Below, in pieces: positions 1 to 8,831 of a DNA stretch of 64,000 nt. The notes below the pieces were generated by a model. That model ran no database searches and was not told the DNA's origin. It worked only from the letters and a program-made list of their open reading frames with translations. The DNA comes from CAVVYV01 sp963752585 (lineage in GTDB: Bacteria > Actinomycetota > Thermoleophilia > Solirubrobacterales > 70-9). Location of the stretch: assembly GCA_963752585.1 (NCBI GenBank), contig CAVVYV010000008.1, positions 1 to 64,000 on the forward strand, given 5' to 3'. How positions within the stretch are numbered: the stretch's first letter is position 1; every line of letters starts with the position of its first letter. Made by a program: the position numbers and the translations under genes.

Positions 1-8
1 TTCCCGCC

Positions 9-112
9 GAGGTGAGGGAGCTGAGCGAGCCGGCGGAAGCCTGGAGTCAGCGTTAGCCGTCGTCCTCGGCGACGCGGACCCGGTGGTGGCTTGCCGGCTC
101 GCTCAGCACCTC
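9..112. repeat. Long imperfect inverted repeat (hairpin) just beyond cysA
   Basis: A perfect 15-base inverted repeat is visible: GCTGAGCGAGCCGGC at 20-34 and its exact reverse complement at 93-107. Pairing extends outward (GAGGTG at 9-14 with CACCTC at 107-112, with a five-base bulge) and inward (AAGCC near 37-41 with GGCTT at 88-92). It sits just past the 3' end of the sulfate importer operon, so it could be a terminator or RNA-processing hairpin, but I see no T-tract on either strand. It could also be a dispersed repeat. Confidence 0.5.
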
Positions 113-127
113 TCGATCCCAATCCTC

Positions 128-1114
128 CTAAGCCCTCTCCATCTCGGTCTCGGGCGCCGGCGCGGCGAGTCGAACGTCCGGCTGGCGCGGGGCCTGACGA
201 AGACGATCTGCCCCTCGGCCAGCTCCAGCTCCTCCACTTGGTCCCGGGTCAGCTGCACCGAGAAGTGGTCGCCCCCCTCGAGGGTGAGCTCACCCTGACC
301 TCGAAGCCGAGATGGACCACCCGCTCGATCGCGCCTCGATCGTCTGCCCGTTGGGCTCGTGGCGGACCTCGACGTCGTGCGGCCGCACCCATGCCTCCCG
401 AGCCGGTGCGCGGCCCGACGAAGGCCATCACGAACTCCGAGGCCGGGTTCTCGTAGAGGTCGCGCGGCTCTCCCGACTGCTCGACCTTGCCGTCATTCAT
501 GACAATGATCTGCTCGGCGACGTCCATCGCCTCCTCCTGATCGTGGGTGACGAAGATCGTCGTCACGTGGACCTCATCGTGGAGGCGGCGGAGCCAGGTC
601 CGCAGCTCCTCGCGCACCTTGGCGTCGAGGGCGCCGAACGGTTCGTCGAGGAGCAGCACCCGCGGCTCCACGGCGAGCGCCCGGGCCAGCGCCATCCGCT
701 GGCGCTGCCCACCGGAGAGCTGGTTCGGAAACGCCTTTCGAACCCGGTGAGATGGACGAGGTCGATCAGCTGCTTCACCCGCTCCCGGATCGCGCCGTTG
801 CCCTTGCCTCGGATCTTGAGGCCGAAGGCGACGTTGTCGAACACGGTCATGTGCTTGAAGGCGGCGTAGTGCTGGAAGACGAAGCCGACATTGCGATCCT
901 GAACTCGGGTCCCGGTGTTGTCCTCGCCCTCGATCAGCACCGCGCCCTCGTCGGGCTGCTCGAGCCCCGCGATCACGCGCAGCAGGGTCGATTTGCCGCT
1001 GCCACTGGGGCCGAGCAGCGCGGTCAACCCCCCGTCCGGCACCTTGATCGAGACGTCGTCGAGGGCGACGAAGTCTCCGAAACTTTTGGTCACTTCCTTC
1101 ACCTCGATGGCCAT
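128..1114 (-). CDS. cysA: Sulfate/thiosulfate ABC transporter ATP-binding protein (frameshifted)
   Basis: ATPase subunit that powers sulfate import through the CysTW channel. Starting at the ATG at 1114 (MAIEVKEVTKSFG), the protein shows Walker A GPSGSGKST near residue 35, a signature LSGGQRQRMALARAL after correcting an indel near 739, Walker B VLLLDEPFGALDAK, and the H-loop FVTHDQEEAMDVAEQ. The C-terminal TOBE-like part (VRPHDVEV, then VVHLGFEVRVELTLEGG) is spread over other frames, so at least three more indels lie between about 400 and 150. The end is uncertain: a TAG at 128-130 in one frame or a TGA at 103-105 in another. The start lies one base beyond the cysW stop, so it is the last gene of the cys operon. 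The frame breaks look like sequencing error because conserved residues resume after each. Confidence 0.85.
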
Positions 1115-1115
1115 T

Positions 1116-2000
1116 TCAGGCCTCCTTTTCGATCGGATGTGGAACGAGAACGCCTGTCCCTGGCGTCGCATCCGCGTCGTCTTCGCCGGTCTCGCTCTTC
1201 CGAGACCGCCGCTGCAAGAAGTTCATGCTGAACAGAACCACGAGGGCAAGGACGGCGAGGACGATCGCCGCGGCGTAGGCGCCCGCGAGGTTGAAGTTCG
1301 TGTACTCGTTCTCGACGAAGAGCGGCAGGGTCTCCGTCTGGCCGGAGATCTTTCCGGAGACGACGCTGACCGCGCCGAACTCGCCGAGCGCCCGGGCGGT
1401 CGCCAGGACCACCCCGTAGGTGACCCCCCAGCGAATCGAGGGGAGGGTGACCCGCCAGAAGGTCTGCCATGGCGACGCGCCCAGCGTCTGCGCGGCTTGC
1501 TCCTGGTCCGTGCCGATCTCCTGGAGCACCGGCATCACCTCCCGGACGACGAAGGGAAGCGAGACGAAGACGGTGGCGAGTACCAGGCCGGGCGTCGAGA
1601 AGATGATCTGGATCCCGGCGTCCGCGAGCGGGCCGCCGAAGAGGCCGTCCGTGCCGTAGATCAGGAAGAGGGAGAGCCCGATGACGACCGGCGAGACGGC
1701 GAAGGGGAGGTCGATCACCGAGTTGATCAGCCCCCTTCCGAAGAACCTCTGGCGCACCAGCATCAGGGCGCAGAGCACCCCGAAGATCGTGTTCAGCGGC
1801 ACCGCGATCCCGACGCAGACGATCGTCATCCAGAAGGCGTGGATCCCGTCCGAGCTGGTGACCGCGTCGAGCGGCGCCTGGAGGCCGTCCTCGAATGTCC
1901 GGAAGAAGATCATCCCCAGCGGGATCACCAGGAGGGCGGCCAGGTAGAAGAGCGCCAGGCCGCGCATCCCGTATCGGGCGAGCGGGCTAGGCGCGCTCAT
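1116..2000 (-). CDS. cysW: Sulfate ABC transporter permease CysW
   Basis: Inner-membrane permease subunit forming the sulfate channel with CysT. The 294-residue protein has about six hydrophobic segments beginning near residue 15. It carries the coupling-helix EAA-type motif (EQAAQTLGASPWQTFWRVTLP, near residues 170-190) followed by ALGEFGAVSVVSG, which is characteristic of the CysT/CysW family. The second of two adjacent permeases, next to cysA, is normally CysW; that assignment rests on order and similarity. The ATG start overlaps the end of cysT by 14 bases, indicating translational coupling. The C-terminal tail is charged and variable. The frame is intact. Confidence 0.88.
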   Translation of the reverse strand: MSAPSPLARYGMRGLALFYLAALLVIPLGMIFFRTFEDGLQAPLDAVTSSDGIHAFWMTIVCVGIAVPLNTIFGVLCALMLVRQRFFGRGLINSVIDLPFAVSPVVIGLSLFLIYGTDGLFGGPLADAGIQIIFSTPGLVLATVFVSLPFVVREVMPVLQEIGTDQEQAAQTLGASPWQTFWRVTLPSIRWGVTYGVVLATARALGEFGAVSVVSGKISGQTETLPLFVENEYTNFNLAGAYAAAIVLAVLALVVLFSMNFLQRRSRKSETGEDDADATPGTGVLVPHPIEKEA

Positions 2001-2832
2001 GACGGCTCCTCCAGCGGACGAACAGGTTGAGGGCGAAGAGGACCAGGACGGCGATCACGAGGAGCAGCACCGAGACCGCCGCGGCGGCGGTGGTGTTGTC
2101 GCTCTCGATCCGGCCGAAGATGTAGACGGAGGCGACCTGGGTGTCGAACGGGATGTTGCCGGTGATCAGCACCAGGGAGCCGAACTCGCCGATCGCCCTG
2201 GCGAAGGCGAGGGCGCAGCCGGCGACGATCGCCGGGGTCAGGTTGGGGAGGATGATGCTGCGGAAGATCCGGGTGTTCTTGGCGCCGAGCGAGGCGGCGG
2301 CCTCCTCCATCTCCTCGTCGATCTCGTGGAGCACCGGCTGCACCGCTCGGATCACGAAGGGCAGGGTCACGAACAGCAGCGCCAGGCCGACCGCGATCTT
2401 GGTGTAGGTGACGCTGATCCCGACCGGCGAGTCCTCGCCGTAGAGGGCGAGCAGCGTGAGGCCGGCGACGATCGTCGGCAGCGCGAACGGCAGGTCGATG
2501 ATCGAGTTGACCAGGCGCTTGCCGCGAAAGTCGTCGCGCACCATCACCCAGGCGATCAGCGTTCCCATCACCGCGTTGATCGCGACGATGATCAGCGACG
2601 CGATCAAGGTCAGCCTGATCGCCGCGACCGCCTCGGGTTCGGAGATCGCGTTCCAGAACGCGCTCAGGCCATCGTCGGTCGAACGGAGGACGACCGCGCC
2701 GAGCGGAATCAGGACGATCAGGCTCAGCCAGGTGAGCACGATCCCGCGGGTGAGCACCTCCCCGCCGAAGGGGGCTCGGAAGCCCACCTTCGGCGGGGTC
2801 GCTACCGCTGTGTCTGCGGGCGGAGGTGTCAT
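1987..2832 (-). CDS. cysT: Sulfate ABC transporter permease CysT (CysU)
   Basis: Partner permease of CysW. I place the start at the ATG at 2832 (MTPPPADTAVATPP) because the upstream part of the longer open frame is Arg/Ser-rich shadow sequence overlapping the binding-protein gene. The 281-residue product begins with a short Pro-rich cytoplasmic tail, then about six membrane helices. The family motif EEMEEAAASLGAKNTRIFRSIILP is followed by ARAIGEFGSLVLITGN, matching the sulfate/molybdate permease family. It lies 20 bases after the binding-protein gene and overlaps cysW. The frame is intact. Confidence 0.88.
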   Translation of the reverse strand: MTPPPADTAVATPPKVGFRAPFGGEVLTRGIVLTWLSLIVLIPLGAVVLRSTDDGLSAFWNAISEPEAVAAIRLTLIASLIIVAINAVMGTLIAWVMVRDDFRGKRLVNSIIDLPFALPTIVAGLTLLALYGEDSPVGISVTYTKIAVGLALLFVTLPFVIRAVQPVLHEIDEEMEEAAASLGAKNTRIFRSIILPNLTPAIVAGCALAFARAIGEFGSLVLITGNIPFDTQVASVYIFGRIESDNTTAAAAVSVLLLVIAVLVLFALNLFVRWRSRHERA

Positions 2833-2851
2833 CTCAGCCGCTCGTCGTCCC

Positions 2852-3903
2852 CTACTCGGTCGGGGCCCCCTGCTGGCGCAGGATCTCGGTGACCTTCCCC
2901 GACTCGTCGTCGAAGAACTCGTCGTCGACCTTGCCCCAACCGCCGAAATCGGCGATCGTGAACTGGCCCGGGACCTCCGGGAACGCGTCCCTGTTCTGCT
3001 CGAGGACCGCCGGGACCACCGGCCGGTAGTGGTAGTCGGCGAAGATCTGCTGTCCCTCATCGGTGAGGATGAAGTCGAGCAGCGCCTGCGCTGCCTCCGG
3101 GTCCTGCGCCTCGGTGGTGACCGCGCCGGGGTTCTCGATCAGGATCGTCTGTTCAGGGATGACGAACTCGAGCTCGATCCCCTCGTCCTGAGCCTGGAGG
3201 GCCTCGTTCTCGTAGCCGATCAGGACGTCGCCCTTGCCGCTGGCGAACGTCTGCAGGGAGTCGCGGGCGCTGTCGTCGAGAACCGAGGTGTTCTCGAAGA
3301 TCTGGGCGACGAAGTCCAGCGCTTCCTGCTCTGAGCGGCCCTGGTTGATCTGGGAGCCGTAGGCGGCCATGATGTTCCACTTCGCGCCGCCCGAGGTCGC
3401 CGGGTTCGGAGTGATGATCTCCACGTCGCCGGTGACCAGGTCCTCCCAGCTCTGGATGTTCTCCGGGTTGCCGGGGCGCACCGAGAGGGTCACGACCGAG
3501 TCGGTGATGATCCCCTTGTACTGACCGGCGTTCCAGTTCTCGGGGACCTTGCCGGCCTCGACCAGGGCGGTCATGTCGGGCTCCAGCGAGAGGTCGACGA
3601 AGTCCGCCGCCTGGCCCGCCTCGACGGCGCGGCGCTGATCGCCCGAGGACCCGAACGAGGTCGAGAACTCGACGCCCTCGCCCCCCGAGGTGTCCTGGAA
3701 GGCGGGGATGATTCCCTCCTCGAACGCCTGCTGCGGCGTCGAGTAGGCGACCAGGTCGATGTTTCCACCGCCACCGCCGCCGCCACCTACGCCGTCGTCG
3801 TCGTCGCCACAGGCCGCGATCCCGAGCGTCGCCGCAAGGGCGATCCCCGCGATCCCAAGCCGCGTCGCGACGCGCGACAGGCGTTGTTCTTCTCCTTGGT
3901 CAT
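2852..3903 (-). CDS. Sulfate-binding lipoprotein of the ABC importer (one frameshift)
   Basis: Extracytoplasmic receptor that delivers sulfate to CysTW. The mature sequence runs IDLVAYSTPQQAFEEG, then TSFGSSGDQRRAVEAGQAADFVDLSLEPDM and VRPGNPENIQSWEDL, and ends near GWGKVDDEFFD; these are hallmarks of the CysP/Sbp family. The N-terminus has a lipoprotein signal ending LGIAACG, followed by an Asp run and a Gly-rich linker, so the Cys is the likely lipidation site. The only ATG in a suitable place (3901-3903) is in a different frame from the signal peptide; one missing base near 3885 would join MTKEKNN to RLSRVATRLGIAGIALAA. No in-frame ATG exists otherwise. It is the first gene of the cys operon, about 350 residues, a normal length. 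It could be called cysP or sbp; I leave the symbol open. Confidence 0.85.
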
Positions 3904-3968
3904 CTTCTTCCTTTTAGTCTTTTCTGAGTCGTTTACTGGACAATGCGGCGGGCAAGGTAGCAGAGATC

Positions 3969-4034
3969 CCCACCTTGTGACTTGAAAAGGTGGGAAAGTT
4001 GATCGGATTAGGGTATTTCCCCACCGAGTGGTGG
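3969..4034. promoter_or_regulatory. Two CCCACC/GGTGG hairpins upstream of the sulfate importer operon
   Basis: Within the 171-base gap upstream of the sulfate-binding gene are two inverted repeats built from the same core. The first is CCCACCTT (3969-3976) with AAGGTGGG (3987-3994) and a 10-base loop. The second is CCACC-GAGT-GGTGG (4021-4034), flanked by TTT and AAAA. Neither is followed by a T-tract on the minus strand, so they do not look like standard terminators. They could be operator half-sites for a sulfur regulator or an RNA leader. The function is inferred only from position. Confidence 0.35.
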
Positions 4035-4074
4035 AAAAAGTGCTGTCGCCGTGGTCAGCGCGGGCCAGGCAGGC

Positions 4075-5099
4075 TCAGAACAGGCTGGTCTGCTCGACCC
4101 CGGGCTCGCGCTCTTCGCGCTTCGCCTCACGCCTGGCCTTGAGTCGCTCGCGCCGGCTGTAGCGGGGGTCGGTCTGCGCGGTTGGGGGCTCGCACCAGGC
4201 TGCCGAGGCGCTTCCCCTCCTCCCCGCGCAGGTAGGCGCCCCGCCGGTAGAGCCCCTCGTAGCGAGGGACCAGGTCGGGGCGGGCGGCGGAGAGCCAGGA
4301 CATGAAGACCTCCTTCACCCCCGGGCGCAGATGGAGCCCGATCCCGTTGACGAAGGTCGCTCCTGCTTCCTCCGCAAGCGAGACGATCTCCTCGACCTGC
4401 TCGGGGTCGTCGTTGATCCCCGGCATCAGCGGAGCAACCAGGACCCCGGAGGGGATCCCGGCCTCGTTGAACCTGGCCACCGCCTCGAGCCGCTTCCGCG
4501 GGTGGGGAGTGTGCGGCTCCGTCTCGCGCCACGCCTTCTCCTCGAGGGTCGGGACGGAGAAGTTGACGCTGACGTCCGCGACCTCGGCCAGCTCGAGGTA
4601 GAGGTCGAGGTCGCGAAGGGCTAGCGGCGACTTGCTGAGGACCGAGGCCGGAGTGCGCGTGTCCCGAAGCGCCTCGAGCATCGGCGGCATCAGCCGATAG
4701 CGACCCTCGGCCCACTGGTAGGGATCGGTGTTGGTGCCGAAGGCGACCAGCTCCCGCTTCCAGCTCGGCCGGCTGAGCTCAGCCCGGAGCAGCTCGGGCA
4801 CGTTGACCTTGACGACGATCTCGCGCTCGAAGTCGCGGCCGGCGTCGAGGTCGAGGTAGGTATGGCTCTGGCGAGCGAAGCAGTAAATCGCACGCATGGG
4901 AACAGCCCCTGAAGGCGTTGACCGTGTAGTTGAACGGGAGGTAGCTGCCCGGGACCTTGTTCAGCGCCGACTTCGCCCGGACCTCGTGGAAGTTGATCCC
5001 GAGGGCCTCGGGAGCGTCGAAGGTCCGGACGCGCTCGACGTCGAGGCCGGGGAGGCTCCGGCCCCGCTCTCGCTCCACCTTCTGGTCATCCCACCGCAT
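4075..5099 (-). CDS. Radical SAM protein, Rv2578c-like family (frameshifted)
   Basis: Starts at the ATG at 5099 (MRWDDQKVERERGRSLPGL). The iron-sulfur motif reads CSHACIYC (CX3CX2C) once one extra base near 4890 is removed. Downstream are TYLDLDAGRDFEREIVVKVN, GTNTDPYQWAEG and SVNFSVPTLEEKAWRETEP, typical of actinobacterial Rv2578c-like/SplB-type radical SAM proteins. A second indel near 4185 restores a C-terminus of RRERLKARREAKREEREPG ending EQTSLF at the TGA at 4075-4077. The corrected length is about 340 residues, normal for the family. The substrate is unknown. The gene stands alone; downstream on the same strand the cys operon begins after a 171-base gap. Confidence 0.75.
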
Positions 5100-5195
5100 C
5101 GAACATATGTTCCCATAGCGATCGGCCGACTGCACACATGAAACGAAGGGTAGGAGCCAGCCGTGAGCTGACGGCACCGGTGGATACTCAGGTCG

Positions 5196-5803
5196 ATGGC
5201 CGACGATCGAATCCAGCTCCACCCGGCCGAGCACCGCGCCTACCGCGAGCTCTACCTCACCTCCCGGCAGCTGGTAACCGCTGGGGGCGGCTGATCTCGG
5301 CGCTCGAGGGAACGCCGCAAGCCGAGGTGCTCGAGCGGGGGCGGGACCGGATCGAGGAGCTTCTTGCCGCGCTGCCTGCCGAGACCGAGCGCCGGGGGCT
5401 GTACGCGGGACCGATGGCGCTGGGCACTGGGGCGCGAATCGGCGACCTTCGCAGCTTGATCACCGACCGTGCAGCGGACACCGGGATGGTGATGCGGGCG
5501 GCGGTGCTGGACATCGAGCACGTCGCGACCCTGCTCGGTCAGCTCGGAGCCCTCGCGGCCGCACGCGGCGACGACGAGCTCGCCTCCTTCTGCCGCACTT
5601 CGGAGGCCTCGATCCGGCCCGAGGTCGAGGCGGTCCGGGTGGCCGCGGCCTCGCTCGGGGACTCACCCGAGCGCACGGCGGCCCCCCTGGACTCCTCGCT
5701 GGTCGGGCGCGCGGCTCACGGCGCCGGCTGGGTGCTCGGCGCGGTGGGCGAGGCGGTCGACAACGTCACCGGCCGGCGACGCAGGCGCCGCGCCGACGAG
5801 TAG
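5196..5803 (+). CDS. Hypothetical helical protein (one frameshift)
   Basis: Not recognised. I favour the ATG at 5196 (MADDRIQLHPAEHRAYRELY), which must switch frame near 5275 to continue as RWGRLISALEGTPQAEVLERG. The alternative longer start at 5138 gives a Pro/Arg-rich N-terminus that looks like shadow sequence. The product is about 200 residues, rich in Ala/Glu/Arg, and probably a helical bundle: long amphipathic stretches such as GRDRIEELLAALPAETERRGL and DIEHVATLLGQLGALAAARGDDELASFC. A Gly/Ala segment (VGRAAHGAGWVLGAVGEAV) near the end may touch a membrane, followed by an Arg-rich tail. It is divergent from the radical SAM gene and convergent with thiG. The helix-bundle character is reminiscent of ferritin-like stress proteins, but metal-ligand motifs are not evident. 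Confidence 0.5.
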
Positions 5804-5811
5804 ACAGCGCG

Positions 5812-6588
5812 CTAGGAGAGGTCCGGGGTGCCCTCGACCGGGGTCGAGGCCTCGGCGTGGAGGCGCCGTGGGATCCGGCCCGCGAGCCGGGCCGCGTAGC
5901 CGGCCTCGACCGCGGCGCGCATCGCCGTCGCCATCCCGGCGGGGTCCTCGGCCCGGGAGACCGAGCTCGCGAGCAGCACCCCGTCGCAGCCGAGCTCCAT
6001 CGCCAGGGCGGCGTCGGATGCGGTGCCGATCCCGGCGTCGAGGATCACCGGCACGCCCGAGCGCTCGGCGATGATCTGGATGTTGTAGGGGTTGCGGATC
6101 CCCATCCCGGAGCCGATCGGCGAGCCGAGCGGCATCACCGCGGCGCAGCCGACCTCCTCGAGCCGGCGGGCGAGGATCGGGTCGTCGTTCGTGTAGGGGA
6201 GCACCGTGAACCCCTCGTCGACCAGCGTCTCGGCCGCAGCGACCAGCTCGACCGCATCGGGGAACAGGGTCCGGTCGTCGCCGATCACCTCGAGCTTCAC
6301 CCAGTCGGTCTCGAACGCCTCGCGGGCGAGCCGGGCGGTGCGGACGGCGTCCCGGGCCGTGTAACAGCCCGCCGTGTTCGGAAGGGCGAACAGCTCCAGG
6401 CGCCGGATCAGGTCGAGCACCGACCCCTCCATCTCGGTGTCGACCCGGCGGAGGGCGACGGTGACGATCTCCGTGCCCGAGGCGAGCAGCGCCTGCTCCA
6501 TCTGCTCGAGCGAGCGAAAGCCGCCGCTGCCGACGATCAGGCGAGATCCCCAGCTGCGCCCACCGAGCTCGAAGCCCGTCCGCGCCAC
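5812..6588 (-). CDS. thiG: Thiazole synthase
   Basis: Forms the thiazole phosphate ring of thiamin from DXP, glycine imine and the ThiS thiocarboxylate. From a GTG at 6588 the product is 258 residues, the usual ThiG length. It shows ELGGRSWGSRLIVGSGGF at the N-terminus, WVKLEVIGDD with the Schiff-base lysine near residue 100, PLGSPIGSGMGIRNPYNI, and the phosphate-binding ILDAGIGTASDAALAMELG. The GTG overlaps the Gly-Gly codons of the preceding ThiS segment. Because the ThiS frame has no stop, ThiG may instead be fused to ThiS through a one-base frame change. Last gene of the TPP-riboswitch-controlled thi operon. Confidence 0.88.
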   Translation of the reverse strand: MARTGFELGGRSWGSRLIVGSGGFRSLEQMEQALLASGTEIVTVALRRVDTEMEGSVLDLIRRLELFALPNTAGCYTARDAVRTARLAREAFETDWVKLEVIGDDRTLFPDAVELVAAAETLVDEGFTVLPYTNDDPILARRLEEVGCAAVMPLGSPIGSGMGIRNPYNIQIIAERSGVPVILDAGIGTASDAALAMELGCDGVLLASSVSRAEDPAGMATAMRAAVEAGYAARLAGRIPRRLHAEASTPVEGTPDLS

Positions 6589-6787
6589 CCTGGATCGCGG
6601 CGAGCACCTCGACGCTTTGGCCATCGGCGAGCGCGGTGGCGTCCCACTCGCTTCGGGGGACGACGTCGCCGTCGACCGCGACCGCGACGCCGCGGCCCTC
6701 GGGCGCCGCACCGGAGAGCTCGATCGCGGTCGCGACCGTGGCGCCATCGGGCAGCTCAACCGGGCGGCCGTTCAGCTCGACGGTCAT
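6584..6787 (-). CDS. thiS: Sulfur carrier protein ThiS (stop codon not found)
   Basis: Small beta-grasp protein that carries sulfur as a C-terminal thiocarboxylate for ThiG. The ATG at 6787 (MTVELNGRPVELPDGATVA) follows a GGAGG-like sequence. The 68-codon segment ends AAIQGG, the diagnostic Gly-Gly, at 6584. The frame then continues (ADGLRARW) without a stop for several hundred bases. Free ThiS needs a terminal Gly-Gly, so either a stop was lost by error or ThiS is fused to ThiG, an arrangement known in some bacteria. The frame is also open upstream into ThiO. Confidence 0.75.
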
Positions 6788-7945
6788 CGGACCGGCCTCC
6801 GCGACCGCGGGCTCCGAGGCGAACCGCAGCGGCGAGAAGGGGGCCGAGATCGTGCGGGCGGCTCTGCCGTCGAGCAGCGCGACCACGGAGTCGGCCGTCA
6901 CCGGAGCCTGGAGGACGCCGTTTCGGAAGTGGCCGGTGGCGACGATCAGGCCCTCGGCGGCGAAGCCGATCAGCGGAGCGTTGTCGGGGGTGCCGGGCCG
7001 CAGGCCGGCGCTCGTCTCGGCCAGCTCCAGCTCGGCGATCTCGGGGAGCAGCCGGTAGGCCTCGCGGAGCAGCTCATGGACGCCCCCGGCCGTCACGGTC
7101 GTATCGAAGCCGGACTCCTCGACCGTGGCGCCGACGATCAGGCGCCCGTCCTCGCGAGGGACGAGGTAGACGCGCTCCCCCGCGACGATCCCCTCGCAGA
7201 CCGGCTCCTCGGGAGCCCCTTGAGGGTGAGGATCTCGCCCTTCACCGGGCGGACCGGCATCCGCGCCTCGACCGGGAGCCAGTCGGCCGCCCGACCAGGC
7301 GCCGGAGGCGAGCACCACCGCCGGGGCCGCGAGCTCCCGCCCGTCGGCGGTGCTCAGCCGCCAGGAGCCGGATCCGGCGCTCCGCCGCGACCACCTCGGC
7401 GCCGGACTCGACCGACCGCGCCGCGGCGCTCGAGGGCGGCGAGGAGGGCGCCGGCCAGCCTGCGGGGATCGACCGCTGCCTCGTGCCGGGCGTGGACGCC
7501 GCCGCGAACCGCCGTCGCCAGCCCCGGCTCCACCCGGCGGCACTCGCTGCCGCCGAGCCACTCGGAATCGAGCCCGAGGCGCCGGTGAAGCTCGTGGCGG
7601 CGGCGAAGCGCCTCGGCCTCGTCGCGATCGAGGGCGACGTGGAGCGCGCCGCATTCGGCGTACCCGACGTCCTCGCCGGCATCGGCCTCCAGCTCGCGCG
7701 GCGAAATCGGGCCAGCGGCGGAGCGAGTCGAGGTTGAGGGAAAGCAGCGTCTCCTCCCCCCAGGAGGCCTCGCCGACCGGCGCCAGCATCCCTGCGGCGA
7801 CGCCGGTGGCTCCGGCGGCCGGGCGGTCGCGCTCGAGCACGCCGACGCGGGCGCCGGCGGACGCGGCCCGCCAGGCGCAGGCGAGGCCGATCACGCCGCC
7901 TCCGACGATCAGGACGTCGTATGAGTTCTCGCTCTTTGCCGTCAT
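6784..7945 (-). CDS. thiO: Glycine oxidase ThiO (FAD-dependent, frameshifted)
   Basis: Oxidises glycine to the imine used by ThiG. The ATG at 7945 gives an FAD-binding N-terminus, DVLIVGGGVIGLACAWRAA, then GATGVAAGMLAPVGEASWGEE. Conserved frames break near 7690, through about 7300, and near 7215, and resume with EGIVAGERVYLVPREDGRLIVGATVEESGFD and TSAGLRPGTPDNAPLIGF, then VATGHFRNGVLQAPVTA, all standard for ThiO. The frame then runs through APFSPLRF straight into ThiS without a stop. In another frame a TGA overlaps the ThiS ATG (ATGA at 6784-6787), so one more indel would give a normal coupled end. First gene behind the TPP riboswitch. Confidence 0.82.
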
Positions 7946-7969
7946 CGTTGGCGACGGCTGTTGCGCTCC

Positions 7970-8058
7970 AACCTCCCTGCGCCGGCATTACCCGGATCAG
8001 GTTCCGACGGTCGGCGGCGCTTCAGCCGCCCTCTCAGCCCTGGTGGGCTCCCGTATCT
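7970..8058 (-). promoter_or_regulatory. TPP riboswitch (THI element)
   Basis: On the minus strand the leader of thiO contains the conserved TPP-aptamer blocks in order: a 5' GGGAGCC segment, GGGCTGAGAGGG, a GC hairpin around GGCGGCTGAAGCGCCGCC, GACC, then the near-invariant ACCTGATCCGGGTAATGCC, then GGCGCAGGGAGG, which closes the basal stem. The aptamer ends about 25 bases before the thiO ATG. With so short a platform, control is likely by masking translation initiation, as is common in actinobacteria. It should repress thiO-thiS-thiG when thiamin pyrophosphate is plentiful; whether divergent thiE responds is not shown. Confidence 0.93.
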
Positions 8059-8102
8059 CCACTCATCGTACCCCCGCGGTGCGTGAACTAGGCTTGGTCG
8101 GG

Positions 8103-8831
8103 GTGAGCGCACCGCAATCTCGACCCACGCGTCCCGCCCCTGCCGAGGGGATCGGCGCCGCTGCGTCGCCAGAGGCTCGAGTGGGCGCGGCTCTATTTCG
8201 TCTGCGACGCCCGCCCGCTGGGCGACGGACCCGGAGCCGCTGCTGCGAGCGGCGCTCACCGGCGGGGCGGGGATGATCGAGCTCCGCGACCGGGAGAGCC
8301 CTCGGAACGCGGTCGAGCGCTCCGGCCAGACCTTCCGGCGCCTCGCCGACACCTACGGCGCCCTCGTTCATCGTCAACGACGACCCGCACCTGGCGGCGG
8401 AGCTGCGCGCGGACGGCGTTCACGTGGGCCAGGAGGACATCAGCCCCGCCGAGGCCCGCGAGATCCTCGGCCCCGAGGCGATCATCGGCCTCTCCACCCA
8501 CTCCCGCGAGCAGATCGAGGCGGCGGCGGAGCAGCCCGATCGACTACATCAGCGTCGGACCGATCTGGGAGACCCCGACCAAGGAGGGACGGCCGGCGAC
8601 CGGCCTCGAGCTGATCCGCGAGGCGGCCGCAGATCGCGACCCTGCCCTGGTTCGCGATCGGCGGCATCGACCCGGAGAACGTCCGGCGAGGTGGTCGAGG
8701 CGGGAGCGCGCCGGGTCTGCGTGGTGCGAGCGATCAAGGAGGCGGCCGACCCCGCCGAGGCCGCCCGGGAGCTGGTCGGGCCGGTGGAGGCCGCCGCTCG
8801 AGGCCGAGGGACGAGCTGTCAGGACCGGTGA
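8103..8831 (+). CDS. thiE: Thiamin-phosphate synthase ThiE (several frameshifts)
   Basis: Joins HMP pyrophosphate to thiazole phosphate. Fragments in successive frames spell the family: RLEWARLYFVCDARPL, ALTGGAGMIELRDRESPRNAVE, LFIVNDDPHLAAELRADGVHVGQEDISPAEAREILG, GLSTHSREQIEAAAEQ, YISVGPIWETPTKEGRPATGLE, FAIGGI and GEVVEAGARRVCVVRAIKEAADP. Motifs VNDD, DGVHVGQED and the phosphate-binding GGI are all present. At least five indels are needed. The likely start is the GTG at 8103; the TGA at 8829-8831 overlaps the ATG of the next gene. Corrected length is about 235 residues. Divergent from the thiO operon across the riboswitch gap. Confidence 0.8.

Noticed and set aside
3969..4034. Rho-independent terminator for the radical SAM gene
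   Set aside because: The hairpins are not followed by a T-run on the minus strand; the A-run lies on the wrong side.
4008..4715. Minus-strand open frame of 235 codons overlapping the radical SAM gene
   Set aside because: It is a different frame of the same strand with a Gly/Arg/Ala-rich translation; the conserved protein is in the other frame.
5857..7737. Plus-strand open frame of 626 codons over thiO-thiS-thiG
   Set aside because: It is antisense to conserved thiamin genes; its Arg/Pro/Gly-rich translation is what high-GC shadow frames give.
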